Source of the DNA: a virus
Length of the DNA stretch: 49,958 nucleotides
Direction: 5' to 3' (one strand)
IMG/VR virus record: IMGVR_UViG_3300025736_000039
Location: 1-49,958 of that record
Part shown: piece after piece, positions 30,168 to 39,239 of the stretch
How positions within the stretch are numbered: position 1 is the stretch's first letter
Layout: every line of letters starts with the position of its first letter
Notes under the pieces: model-generated
What the model saw: only the letters and a program-made list of their open reading frames with translations
What the model was told of the DNA's origin: nothing
The model's database searches: none
Made by a program: the position numbers and the translations under genes

Positions 30168-33122
30168 ATGGCTGGCGCTAGTAGAATACTAACAATTCAA
30201 ATGGTTTTAAACGCACGAGGCGTTGTTACTAGCACTCGTACTATTAATAATGAGTATAAGAAATTAGTTAATACTGTTACAACTGGTGGCGCTAAGATGG
30301 CTGCTAGTTCTAAGAAAAATACTGATAAGATGGATAAGGATCAACGTAGATTGCAAGCTATGATGCGTGCAACTGTTGTTGGTTTATCAACATCTATGGC
30401 CGCTAAATTTATTGGTCAAGGAATGGTTACTCGCCTAATTAAACCTGCTTTGCAGGGTTTTTCTGATATGCAATGGCGAATGAACGAAGTAGGTTTTGTT
30501 GCTAAAGTAACTGGACAAGAGTTTGAGGATTTAGCAGAATATATTAGAAAATTTGCGTCATCATCTTTATTTAATATTACACAAACACAAGACGCAATGT
30601 ATCAATTAGCATCATCTGGACTAAGTGTCCAAACATCTATGGATGCAATGTTGCCATTACATGATTTAGCTATTTTCACGAACCAATTAGAAAATACTGC
30701 TGAAGTATCACGATTACTAACTGGTACTTGGTTAAAATTTGGTAAAGCTACTAGTATGGGGAATATTGCTGATATAATGGCCGCTATGGTTAAAACAGCA
30801 AAAATGGATCCACAGAATTTAATGCCGTTTATGCGTGCGCTTGGTGCAATGCCCGCTATTGTAAATACATCAGTAGCGGAAGTAGCCGCTATTGGTGGCG
30901 CATTACGTAATGTTGATGTTATGCCAGCACAAGCTGGTCAATGGATGACACAAATTACAGACAGATTTATTAAATTAGAAGAAATGCGTGCTAAATATAA
31001 AGCTATGGTTGGCAATAAAGAAGGTCGGTTAGCTAGATATATAGAAGGTCTTGGATTAGATCCATCAAAACTTCCAAAAGGATTAAAAACATTACGTGCT
31101 GGTGGCGCGATTAGAATTGGTTCTATTTTAGAAAGTATAGACGCATCTGCATTTCATCAAACAGGACCAAAGAAAGGACAATTTAAAGGCATAATCGCTG
31201 GATTAGAATCCTATGCCAAAGGTATTAAAAAAGCAAAAGGTAATTTAGAGAAACAGATAGTTACGCAAGTATTGTTTGGTAAACAGGCTAGATATGTGTT
31301 AGAAATTATGAAAAAGTTTACTAATGAAGGCTTCAAAGGAATGACGGAAGCCTCTAAAGAAGGCTTTGCTGCATTAAAAGATTATGTTACATACTTAGAA
31401 GGATCTACCGGAGTTTTACATGATTTCGCGGAGAAACAAAAAGAAACAACTAAAGGATTATATAAATTAGCCGAAGCTGTATATGACACAATCCATAAGG
31501 TATTTGGTAAAGGAATTATGGGCGTTAACTCGTTATTAGTTGCTATAAGAGGGTTAGGTGGAGTTATATCTGATTTCCAGAATAAATTCCCGGTTCTTAA
31601 TTCGGCTTTTACGTCCTTTATAGCTTATCTTGGAGTTGGCTTATTAGCTTTAGGAGCAATAGGAACAGCATTGTTTGGTTTTATGGCTTCTATGACATTA
31701 ACGATGTGGTATACAAGAAGCGCGGGCAACGAGTTTATGACATTAAAGGCTTCTATAGAATTATTTACTAAACATTTAGCAAGTGCTCTTGATCCAATGT
31801 TAGCATCTTTTGGATTATCTGTTGGTAGAATTGGATTATTATTAAAGTTTGGATTGGTTGGTGGAATTATATTTGCTATTGCTTATTTATCTAACTTAGG
31901 CGGAATGGCTGATTGGGTTGGGGAAAAAATAAGAAACGCTAGAGTAGTACTACAAGCATTATCAGAACAATTATCAGTTGGTACAATAAGCGAAGAGACA
32001 GAATTATCTATGTATAGAACACAAACCGAAGGTTGGTTTGTGATACTAATGGGTTTACGAAATTTCTTGTCGTCTGTATGGACTGGAATAAAACAAGCCG
32101 CCGGAGTATTTAAAAGTATAACTGGACCATCGATGGAAATGTTTATAAATATGTTGCAACGAGTATTTGATAAGTTGTTATCATTCGTTGGATTATTCGT
32201 TGGGACAGAAAAAGCAGGGCTTAACTTAGGAAGAATGTTCTCAATAATAACAATACCTTTAGGAATACTATTTAATGGTTTTATATATTTATTAACCATG
32301 GGATTAAACGTAATAGAAGTATTTCTTGAACTAGCTAATTATTTAAATTTAGGTATTCCTCTTATGTATGGTTTCGCTCTTGCATTGAGTATTACAGTGA
32401 CTAAATTAGTATTAATACGTGCAGCCTTCTTTGCTTTTGCAATAGCAATCAAATTAGAGGCTTTGTGGATGAAACGTGCAATATATTGGACATATGCGTA
32501 TAAGATAGCTGCTGGAATTCTAGAAGGGGTTGTATGGGCGTCGATTAAACTTTTTGCGCTAATGACTGGTAAAATAAAGTTAATGGCAATATGGAATGGT
32601 ATATTAGCTGCCGCGAACTGGGTATTAGATGCATCATTTTTACCATTACTGCTAACTATAACGGCTGTTGTTGCTGTTGTATTGTTAGCTATTTGGGGAC
32701 TAGCAGAATTATGGGGTTGGATTACGGGTAAAGATTGGTCAATAGATTTTAGTATCGGGGATAAATTAATAGGAGGACTAAAGAACCAGATGGTTGGTGG
32801 GCAAGTTCCAGGAATGCAACAAAGTTATCATATGCCAAAAGGCGACTGGTTATCTACTATGGGATCTCCTGGATCATTACCAACTAGTAATGCACAATTA
32901 GACTCATTTACACCTAAATATGGTGATAATAAAAGTGATTTGTCCGCATTACGATCACTAAGTACAAGAGGCTCTACCTCATTTGGGGACATAAATATTT
33001 ATGTTGATGAGATGAATACAGATAGCGATATAGAAGAAGTAGTCAAAAAACTAGAGCAGCGACTGGAAGACCTAGAATTTGAATCTAAAAAAGATCAATA
33101 TCATTCGAGGCGTTTACGATAA
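30168..33122 (+). CDS. tail tape measure protein
   Basis: This 984-residue protein begins with a TP901-type tape measure region: NARGVVTSTRTINNEYKKLV, then SDMQWRMNEVGFVAKVTGQEFEDL and the ASSGLSVQTSMDAMLPLHDLA stretch. Several long hydrophobic segments follow (for example VGLLALGAIGTALFGFMASM near residue 490 and LPLLLTITAVVAVVLLAIWG near residue 830). These are likely to insert in the host membrane. Its length sets tail length and predicts a moderate tail. The C-terminal 40 residues are a charged helix (DSDIEEVVKKLEQRLEDLEF). AGGTAACATA lies before the ATG. The next gene starts inside the stop. Confidence 0.9.
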   Translation: MAGASRILTIQMVLNARGVVTSTRTINNEYKKLVNTVTTGGAKMAASSKKNTDKMDKDQRRLQAMMRATVVGLSTSMAAKFIGQGMVTRLIKPALQGFSDMQWRMNEVGFVAKVTGQEFEDLAEYIRKFASSSLFNITQTQDAMYQLASSGLSVQTSMDAMLPLHDLAIFTNQLENTAEVSRLLTGTWLKFGKATSMGNIADIMAAMVKTAKMDPQNLMPFMRALGAMPAIVNTSVAEVAAIGGALRNVDVMPAQAGQWMTQITDRFIKLEEMRAKYKAMVGNKEGRLARYIEGLGLDPSKLPKGLKTLRAGGAIRIGSILESIDASAFHQTGPKKGQFKGIIAGLESYAKGIKKAKGNLEKQIVTQVLFGKQARYVLEIMKKFTNEGFKGMTEASKEGFAALKDYVTYLEGSTGVLHDFAEKQKETTKGLYKLAEAVYDTIHKVFGKGIMGVNSLLVAIRGLGGVISDFQNKFPVLNSAFTSFIAYLGVGLLALGAIGTALFGFMASMTLTMWYTRSAGNEFMTLKASIELFTKHLASALDPMLASFGLSVGRIGLLLKFGLVGGIIFAIAYLSNLGGMADWVGEKIRNARVVLQALSEQLSVGTISEETELSMYRTQTEGWFVILMGLRNFLSSVWTGIKQAAGVFKSITGPSMEMFINMLQRVFDKLLSFVGLFVGTEKAGLNLGRMFSIITIPLGILFNGFIYLLTMGLNVIEVFLELANYLNLGIPLMYGFALALSITVTKLVLIRAAFFAFAIAIKLEALWMKRAIYWTYAYKIAAGILEGVVWASIKLFALMTGKIKLMAIWNGILAAANWVLDASFLPLLLTITAVVAVVLLAIWGLAELWGWITGKDWSIDFSIGDKLIGGLKNQMVGGQVPGMQQSYHMPKGDWLSTMGSPGSLPTSNAQLDSFTPKYGDNKSDLSALRSLSTRGSTSFGDINIYVDEMNTDSDIEEVVKKLEQRLEDLEFESKKDQYHSRRLR

Positions 33123-33811
33123 TGACAGTAATAAATAAATTATCTAATTATACCGGACATACTAATGTTAGGGGATTTCTAGGTAAAATAGAGAAAACTA
33201 GTGTTAGGACTTATTCCTTTCAGTTTAATCCTAGTGAACTTAATATTAGAGAGAAGACTAAATGGGATCTTCTTTCTCTTCCCGGCAATGACTTACCAAT
33301 TGCAACATTCTTACACTCTGATCCTACAAGTATTCAGTTCTCGTTATTTTTAGAAGCAGTAGAACCGTCAACAACAATGACAGCACAACGAACTACACAA
33401 GGAACGTTTAAAGGTGTTCTACAAGATATTGATGCATTATCAACATTTCTACGATCAGATATTAGGAATGAAACATATTCTGCTTCTAGTCGATTTAACT
33501 CTGCTGTTCCTATTATATTAGTATTAGGTCCACTTGTATATAATTGTGTATTAGGAGAAGTAGGAACTAAAATAACTCATTGGTTTGAGAATCTTACGCC
33601 TTCCCGCGCAACAATAAGCCTAAAACTAACACCTGTTTCAGAAGATGCTGAAACCGATTACTTAGAGTTACAAGATAAGATTCTTAGAACGACTCCTATT
33701 ACTCCTGTTATAACAAATGAAGATTATCAAAGTTATGTTTCACAAAGAGTTTGGTATTCTGATGATGTTGTAATAACGGATGATGAGAACTATACACCAA
33801 CGGCGGAATAA
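33122..33811 (+). CDS. baseplate hub-adjacent tube protein (contractile injection system tube type)
   Basis: This 229-residue protein contains YSFQFNPSELNIREKTKWD (about 31-49), the opening typical of the contractile injection system tube / LysM-linked baseplate proteins. These connect the tube to the hub. Unlike many relatives it has no LysM domain of its own; the next gene may supply that function. The start overlaps the tape measure stop. TCCCGCGCAAC at 33602 is a genome-wide motif copy, lying in a different codon frame from the others. Confidence 0.78.
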   Translation: MTVINKLSNYTGHTNVRGFLGKIEKTSVRTYSFQFNPSELNIREKTKWDLLSLPGNDLPIATFLHSDPTSIQFSLFLEAVEPSTTMTAQRTTQGTFKGVLQDIDALSTFLRSDIRNETYSASSRFNSAVPIILVLGPLVYNCVLGEVGTKITHWFENLTPSRATISLKLTPVSEDAETDYLELQDKILRTTPITPVITNEDYQSYVSQRVWYSDDVVITDDENYTPTAE

Positions 33812-33851
33812 ATACACCCAACGGTGTAATAAACATAGGTGGAATAATAAC

Positions 33852-34115
33852 ATGATTGATTATTTTGAACAAAAAGACAGACAACAAATAGAGATTAATG
33901 GTGAATTATATTTATTACAGGATATATATTCACCAACTAAGGCGGAAAGAGTTAAAGGAGTCATAACACCGGCTGGATTTCGTGTTGTCCAATTCTCTTG
34001 GGAATTCTATAATGATAAAGAAGCTTGGTGGGATTTATGTATACAGAATCCACAATTCCTTTATCCATTTGATATTGAAAGACAAAATAGAAATATAACA
34101 ATACCAATATACTAA
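33852..34115 (+). CDS. gp53/LysM-like baseplate protein (87 aa)
   Basis: The ATG at 33852 follows AGGTGGAATAATAAC; the longer frame from 33780 would overlap the previous gene and has no site. The short protein begins MIDYFEQKDRQQIEINGELY and ends with FLYPFDIERQNRNITIPIY. The closing Yp.di..gn.i.IP pattern is shared by tail protein X, LysM-like and gp53-like baseplate components. It probably stabilises the hub-wedge contact. The family is likely rather than certain. Confidence 0.7.
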   Translation: MIDYFEQKDRQQIEINGELYLLQDIYSPTKAERVKGVITPAGFRVVQFSWEFYNDKEAWWDLCIQNPQFLYPFDIERQNRNITIPIY

Positions 34116-34145
34116 AATAATAATAACAATAATAATGGGATAATA

Positions 34146-35564
34146 ATGGCATATATTGATACAAGTATAATGAGAACTCCTTATTGGGGAATTTACATAG
34201 AAGGAAAGAGAATTCCTGTTGAATTAGAACGGTTATTAGTAAACGTAAGTACAACCGGAACATTAAGAGAACGTGATTATGCTACATTAACCTTTATTAA
34301 CGAAGGTTATATTATTACTAATTTTCGTTCAAAAGAGAACTCATATTTATTTGCTAAGAATAGAAAAGTAGATATTCTTATTGGTTATAAAGACTTACAT
34401 CAAGCGTTTAATTATGTAATTGATAGCATTGAAACCTCTTATCCAAAAGATGGTTTACCACAAGTAAATATGAAATTATTAGATGTCACAACAAAATATG
34501 ATAAACTAAACTGCAAAAATAAGTCTTATACTGGAACATTCTACCAGATTATTAAACAACTTGGTGATGAGAATGGTTTTGGTGTTATTGTAGATGTGAT
34601 TGAAAAGGATTACGTTGAGACATTCACATCTATAAATAAATCATATTTTCAATTATTACGGCAAATATCTCAAACTTATGGATATAGATTTAAGATAAAA
34701 GACAAGACATTAGTTTTTAGATTGATAAATTCTGTTGTATTAGATACTCCAAATGAGCCGCGTTATAATCTATATTACAAAATGGGTGATAATTCAATCA
34801 CATCATTTAAAGCAAAGACTAAGAGGACAAAAAGAGGGAAGAAATCTGAAACAGCTAAATTAATTGGAGTACTTAATTTTGATACAGGACAATCAACTGC
34901 GCTAACAGATGAGGAATTAGACGGAACAATCTATGAGGAAACAGCGGAAACGGGTGTTTTCCGATCAGAAGCACCAAAATCAGAAGCACCAAAAGGAGAA
35001 TTTGTTTATATTTATGGTAAAGGGCAATCAAGTGAAATTGAGGCACAGTTTACTACTGAATTAGAGCCAAAACAAATAGAAGTTATTCAAGAAGATGCAC
35101 AGAATAAAGAAGAAGCTGCGCATAAACTAACTAAACAAAAGAACACAGCTAAAAAAGATTATGATGCAACTATAGATTGTACGTTTGTTGATCCTTTTTT
35201 ATATGAAGGTGTTAAGATAACGTGTAATGGATTAGATTTTAGAGATAATGGAATATATATTATTGTCGAGCGTGAAATATCTATGAGTAAAGATTCCAGA
35301 CCAAAACTAATATTAAGAGTAAATAAATCTAGTATATCAAAGCCAAAGAAAGAAGAAGTACCTAAAGTATCTAATGGAGAAGAAGCTATCCCAACAGATG
35401 TATTTACAGGTGAACCAAAACCAATGATACTTCGCTATGATTATGAACAATATTTTAAAGATTTTAAAACGGTTACTCCTGTTTATAATGAGGTAAAACA
35501 AGAAAAATCAGAATTTAAAGATGATAGTTCTGCTACAAAATCTAAACCAAAATCAAGGCAATAA
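34146..35564 (+). CDS. baseplate hub protein (gpD / gp27-like)
   Basis: This 472-residue protein resembles late control protein D / T4 gp27-type hubs: an N-terminal beta domain with TLTFINEGYIITNF, then YKDLHQAFNYVIDSIETSYP, and a FTSINKSYFQLLRQISQTYGYRFKI segment typical of the second barrel. Three copies form the ring above the spike. The C-terminal 70 residues are low complexity and rich in Lys, Ser and Glu (KSKPKSRQ). The next gene, encoding the spike, begins two bases after the stop. Confidence 0.82.
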   Translation: MAYIDTSIMRTPYWGIYIEGKRIPVELERLLVNVSTTGTLRERDYATLTFINEGYIITNFRSKENSYLFAKNRKVDILIGYKDLHQAFNYVIDSIETSYPKDGLPQVNMKLLDVTTKYDKLNCKNKSYTGTFYQIIKQLGDENGFGVIVDVIEKDYVETFTSINKSYFQLLRQISQTYGYRFKIKDKTLVFRLINSVVLDTPNEPRYNLYYKMGDNSITSFKAKTKRTKRGKKSETAKLIGVLNFDTGQSTALTDEELDGTIYEETAETGVFRSEAPKSEAPKGEFVYIYGKGQSSEIEAQFTTELEPKQIEVIQEDAQNKEEAAHKLTKQKNTAKKDYDATIDCTFVDPFLYEGVKITCNGLDFRDNGIYIIVEREISMSKDSRPKLILRVNKSSISKPKKEEVPKVSNGEEAIPTDVFTGEPKPMILRYDYEQYFKDFKTVTPVYNEVKQEKSEFKDDSSATKSKPKSRQ

Positions 35565-35566
35565 TA

Positions 35567-37078
35567 ATGTATTTCTTTCCGGCAATATATAAAGGACAAG
35601 TTTATGAGTCTATTGATCCTGAACAAAGGAATAGAATAAAAGTTATTTGTCCTATTGTAACGGGTTCCGTTACAGATCCTTTAGCTAATTGGGCTTATCC
35701 TAACCCGTTTTTTGGTGGGTCTAATGGTAATTATGGTGGAATATTTCCACCTGAAGATGGGGATTTTGTATTTGTTCAATTTATTGATGGCGATATAGAA
35801 AGTCCTGTTTGGAGTCCTGGCCCTTGGCCTAATAATACAGAAGCTAATGCTGTTCCAAGACATGCTAGAGGCGCTCCTGATAATGAAGATATTAGGGAAT
35901 ATGAAAATATTCCTAAAAGTAATTATCGTGGGGAATATGGACAAGTAAGAATGATAAAGACTCCTAGCGGACATTCGTTAGAGTTAGACGATACAAAAGG
36001 TAATGAAAGAGTTAGCTTATATCATAAAGTAGGTTCTTTTATAGAATTCATCTCCGATGGATCTAAACATGAATCTACATTAGGTAAAAGTATTCAATTT
36101 ATTTCTGGCGGGACAAACATAAAAAGAAATGATAGTTATAAAGAAGTAATATTAGGTAATAGAGAGTTAGAGATAAGTAAAGGGGAAAAGAAAGTAGTTA
36201 ATGGAGCTACTACAGATGATAATGGTAATATGGTTTCTGGTGATTATTTCTATTTAGGAGAAGTTAAGTATTCTGTAGGTAAACTTTCTTTTTCCTCCGC
36301 CGCCGATGAAAAAAGAGATGTAAGTGGAAGTATGATTTATACTTGCGCGGCAAACAAAAAGGAAAGTATTGGAGGAAGTAAAACTACATTAATAAATAAG
36401 AACGAATATAAACAAGTAATGGAGAACTCTTTTAATGTAGTTCAAAATTCAAGTGATAAAGAAGGAACTGGTCAAGCATATTTATTACGAGTTCTTAATG
36501 GAGTTATGACACATATTTGCACAACCGATCCAATTAATAAAGCTGGTTATATTGATATTGATCCAACTAATAATATTACTAGAATCTATAATGGCCTTTT
36601 ATCAAGTGTTGATGATATTGTTAATCAAAGTACTTCTTCTCAAGGTTCCGGCATTATTATTGAACAAAGTAAATTAACATTACACGCTTTAACTGAACTA
36701 CTAATAAAAACTAAAACTATTAAACTAGAAGGTGAAACAGAAATAATCATTAAAGCGCCTACAATTAATATAGATGGAAATTCTGAGGTAAATATTGGTT
36801 CTCCTGATATAAATATTGAATCAACCGGTAATGCTAAATTTACTGCTACTACTAACGCAGAAGTCGGCGGAACAGCAAAAACAGATATAAAAGGAGCAGA
36901 GATTAATTTAGGATTAGGAACTAATGCTATATTATTAGATACATTTATAGATATATTAGGGCCAATATTAACCGCGTCAGTTGACACTTACGGAAAACCT
37001 ACTATGCCAAGTGCTATGGCGGGTCTACAGGCAACTAAATTATTATATATGACCTCAACAGTAAAGACACAATTATAA
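35567..37078 (+). CDS. central spike protein (gp5 / VgrG-like)
   Basis: This 503-residue protein has an N-terminal OB-fold of the gp5 type (YKGQVYESIDPEQRNRIKVI onward, with GGIFPPEDGDFVFVQFIDGD). HSLELDDTKGNERVSLYHKV (142-161) follows, the VgrG/gp5 strand that leads into the trimeric spike. The C-terminal part has short strand repeats (IKAPTINIDGNSEVNIGS, DINIESTGNAKFTATT) typical of a triple-stranded beta helix. No lysozyme domain is present. It punctures the host envelope. The call is strong. Confidence 0.85.
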   Translation: MYFFPAIYKGQVYESIDPEQRNRIKVICPIVTGSVTDPLANWAYPNPFFGGSNGNYGGIFPPEDGDFVFVQFIDGDIESPVWSPGPWPNNTEANAVPRHARGAPDNEDIREYENIPKSNYRGEYGQVRMIKTPSGHSLELDDTKGNERVSLYHKVGSFIEFISDGSKHESTLGKSIQFISGGTNIKRNDSYKEVILGNRELEISKGEKKVVNGATTDDNGNMVSGDYFYLGEVKYSVGKLSFSSAADEKRDVSGSMIYTCAANKKESIGGSKTTLINKNEYKQVMENSFNVVQNSSDKEGTGQAYLLRVLNGVMTHICTTDPINKAGYIDIDPTNNITRIYNGLLSSVDDIVNQSTSSQGSGIIIEQSKLTLHALTELLIKTKTIKLEGETEIIIKAPTINIDGNSEVNIGSPDINIESTGNAKFTATTNAEVGGTAKTDIKGAEINLGLGTNAILLDTFIDILGPILTASVDTYGKPTMPSAMAGLQATKLLYMTSTVKTQL

Positions 37079-37281
37079 TGAGTGTATTAGATAATAAAGA
37101 ACGATTAAAAACAGAGATTACTACTGATATTGCTACTGCTTTAGGTCTGGCTTTTCCTCTCACACCGGATTCATCTGATTTAGAAAAGATCGCGGGAGCC
37201 ATAAGTGAAGGAATAGTAGACAATATCTTACAATACTTAATAGATAATACACAAGTAGACGATGACGGAAGAATAACCTAA
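37078..37281 (+). CDS. small acidic protein in the baseplate operon (67 aa)
   Basis: The protein begins MSVLDNKERLKTEITTDIAT and ends QVDDDGRIT, with a helical middle. The start overlaps the spike stop (TAATG), and its own stop overlaps the next start in the same manner. It could be a chaperone or minor baseplate part. No family recognised; the coupling to structural genes is the main evidence that it is real. Confidence 0.65.
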   Translation: MSVLDNKERLKTEITTDIATALGLAFPLTPDSSDLEKIAGAISEGIVDNILQYLIDNTQVDDDGRIT

Positions 37282-37439
37282 TGACTATACAAAAGATAAA
37301 CTTTGACAAAATAGTGAAAGGTATTAAGATTATTATTGAAAATAGAATGTTATTAATGAGTAAAGATATAGAGAATAAGAAAGATTCATTTCTTAGTACA
37401 CAAGAAGAGATGAATTTTTGGGTAAATAGAGGAAAATAA
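37281..37439 (+). CDS. small basic protein in the baseplate operon (52 aa)
   Basis: ATG 37281 lies in the previous stop (TAATG). The frame reads MTIQKINFDKIVKGIKIIIE onward and ends directly before the next ATG at 37440. It is helical and basic. No family recognised. Its tight packing between structural genes argues that it is expressed. Confidence 0.6.
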   Translation: MTIQKINFDKIVKGIKIIIENRMLLMSKDIENKKDSFLSTQEEMNFWVNRGK

Positions 37440-38870
37440 ATGGCTAAATGGTTAGAATTTAGTTTAGAAACATTATATCCAGAAGGTATGGATGAATTAG
37501 TTTCCTTTATGTCTGCAACTGCGGAGAAGCTAAATGATCTTCTTTCTACTACCGCCGAAATAATTAGAATATCCGGCAATCTAGTTAAAGGTGTTGTTGA
37601 TGTTGAAGGTGAATTATTACAAGGATTATTGGATTCTGTTCAGAATCAAATTGACGACTTAACATCTGCTGGATTTTATATTATTTGGCATATGCCAACA
37701 ACACCATTAAATACTAGAAAATTCTATGAATTTTTAGATGATTTAGCGGATAGTTTTGATGATAATGATGATAAACAAAGACCACAATTCAGTGAAGATG
37801 CTTATATGGGAGCTTTAGTATTAGCAGCAGCTTTTCCTACTTATACAGAATTAGCTGATTGGGTTGAATCATTTGTTAATCTAATGTTAGATGTTAATGT
37901 TTCATTATCACGAAAGACATTTATTGATCCTGATGGATTAGATGCTAAAAGTATAGATGACTATTTTGATGCTGATTCTGCTCAATCTGGTAAGAAACCT
38001 GATTGGACTAGAGGTGGAATTATTGATATTAATAAATCATTCGGAGAAATGTTAATATTATTATCTAATTTTATTGAATCTTTCAAAGGCATTGAATCAA
38101 CACAAGAAATAGCGGATACATATGCTGATTTTATTATAGCAAAAGCGGAAAATATGCAAATATTGGCTAATAGATTAGAAGTGTTATTAAATAGTATGAC
38201 ATTAGCGTTTGGACAAACTGGTATTTATGCCTTACCAATTTTAGGTCAAGGCGGAAATAAAATGGTTCAAAGTGCTTTAAGAAATAGAAGTGGTGATCCA
38301 TCGACTATTAAAACATCATCACAACGTTCTAGTAGTAAAGCTATTCAAGCTTTAACCGATACTTATGCTGAAGTAAGTGAATTACCAAGTGGTTCTTCTT
38401 CTTTTCCCGCTGGGGAACCAAGAGAAGAAACATTAAATGCTAAATTAGATGCGGAACAATCATTAAAAGATTTGGAGAACCGAATAGCTAATAATAGTAC
38501 GAATAGATATGGAAACTCTTTAAATGTATCTAAAGCGATAACAAACGCCATAAACGATGAAGAAGTATCATTCGATGTATTAACAGATAAATCTTATGAT
38601 GATAATGGAAATCCAACTAGTAACTATAAAGATCAAAAAGCCGGATTAAATTTTGAACCAACAGAAGCACCTGATTTTGTTAACTTAGAACATTTTGCCG
38701 CTGGTTTAATGATATTAACTGGTGGACCTTCACCAGAACCAGCAAATGCTTTATTGAATCTATTTGGTATTACAGGTGCTTTGGCTAAAGCGGCTGAAGT
38801 AGGTATTTTAAATATTGGCGAACAAGGTGGATATATTACAAGTATAACAAGTGGTGAAAATAATGAGTAA
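37440..38870 (+). CDS. large unassigned baseplate-region protein (476 aa)
   Basis: The protein begins MAKWLEFSLETLYPEGMDEL and is mainly helical for its first 300 residues, with LYPEGMDELVSFMSATAEKL. There follows a charged, low-complexity middle and a Gly-rich hydrophobic C-terminus (LFGITGALAKAAEVGILNIG). Its place between spike and gp25-like wedge suggests a structural part or an ejected protein. No domain was recognised. Many contractile phages have a similar-sized protein of unknown role at this place. Confidence 0.7.
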   Translation: MAKWLEFSLETLYPEGMDELVSFMSATAEKLNDLLSTTAEIIRISGNLVKGVVDVEGELLQGLLDSVQNQIDDLTSAGFYIIWHMPTTPLNTRKFYEFLDDLADSFDDNDDKQRPQFSEDAYMGALVLAAAFPTYTELADWVESFVNLMLDVNVSLSRKTFIDPDGLDAKSIDDYFDADSAQSGKKPDWTRGGIIDINKSFGEMLILLSNFIESFKGIESTQEIADTYADFIIAKAENMQILANRLEVLLNSMTLAFGQTGIYALPILGQGGNKMVQSALRNRSGDPSTIKTSSQRSSSKAIQALTDTYAEVSELPSGSSSFPAGEPREETLNAKLDAEQSLKDLENRIANNSTNRYGNSLNVSKAITNAINDEEVSFDVLTDKSYDDNGNPTSNYKDQKAGLNFEPTEAPDFVNLEHFAAGLMILTGGPSPEPANALLNLFGITGALAKAAEVGILNIGEQGGYITSITSGENNE

Positions 38871-39237
38871 ATCAACATTATTCCCAATGAGAGTTAGTGC
38901 TAATAAAAGTATATTATTTCGTAATAATCCGGCAGCTAAAGTAAACCTTATTGCATCATGTTTATTAACGGCTGTTGGGGAACGCGCGGACGATCCAGAA
39001 AAAGGAACAATAGGAGATACTTACTTATTTAGACTAATACATGATGGAAACGAAGCACTAATAAAATACTTAATAAGAACAAGATTAGGAAAATCATTTC
39101 CGACAATTAGAGTGGAAAAAATAGATCTTAAACAAGATATTTACAGAGAAAAAGTAAGACTAATAGGCGAGATAAGCTATCTCGATTTAGAATATAGCAC
39201 ACAAGGAGTAGTGAGTGTAGAACTCGCTAAAGAATAA
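38863..39237 (+). CDS. baseplate wedge protein gp25-like
   Basis: The ATG at 38863 lies inside the end of the previous gene (AATGAGTAA); the upstream in-frame ATG at 38851 is less likely. The 124-residue protein has SANKSILFRNNPAAKVNLIA and EVRL-type strand patterns resembling gp25/gpW-like wedge proteins (IDLKQDIYREKVRLIGEISY). It joins the sheath end to the wedge and initiates sheath assembly. Followed at once by baseplate J, the usual order. Confidence 0.78.
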   Translation: MSKSTLFPMRVSANKSILFRNNPAAKVNLIASCLLTAVGERADDPEKGTIGDTYLFRLIHDGNEALIKYLIRTRLGKSFPTIRVEKIDLKQDIYREKVRLIGEISYLDLEYSTQGVVSVELAKE

Positions 39238-39239
39238 AT

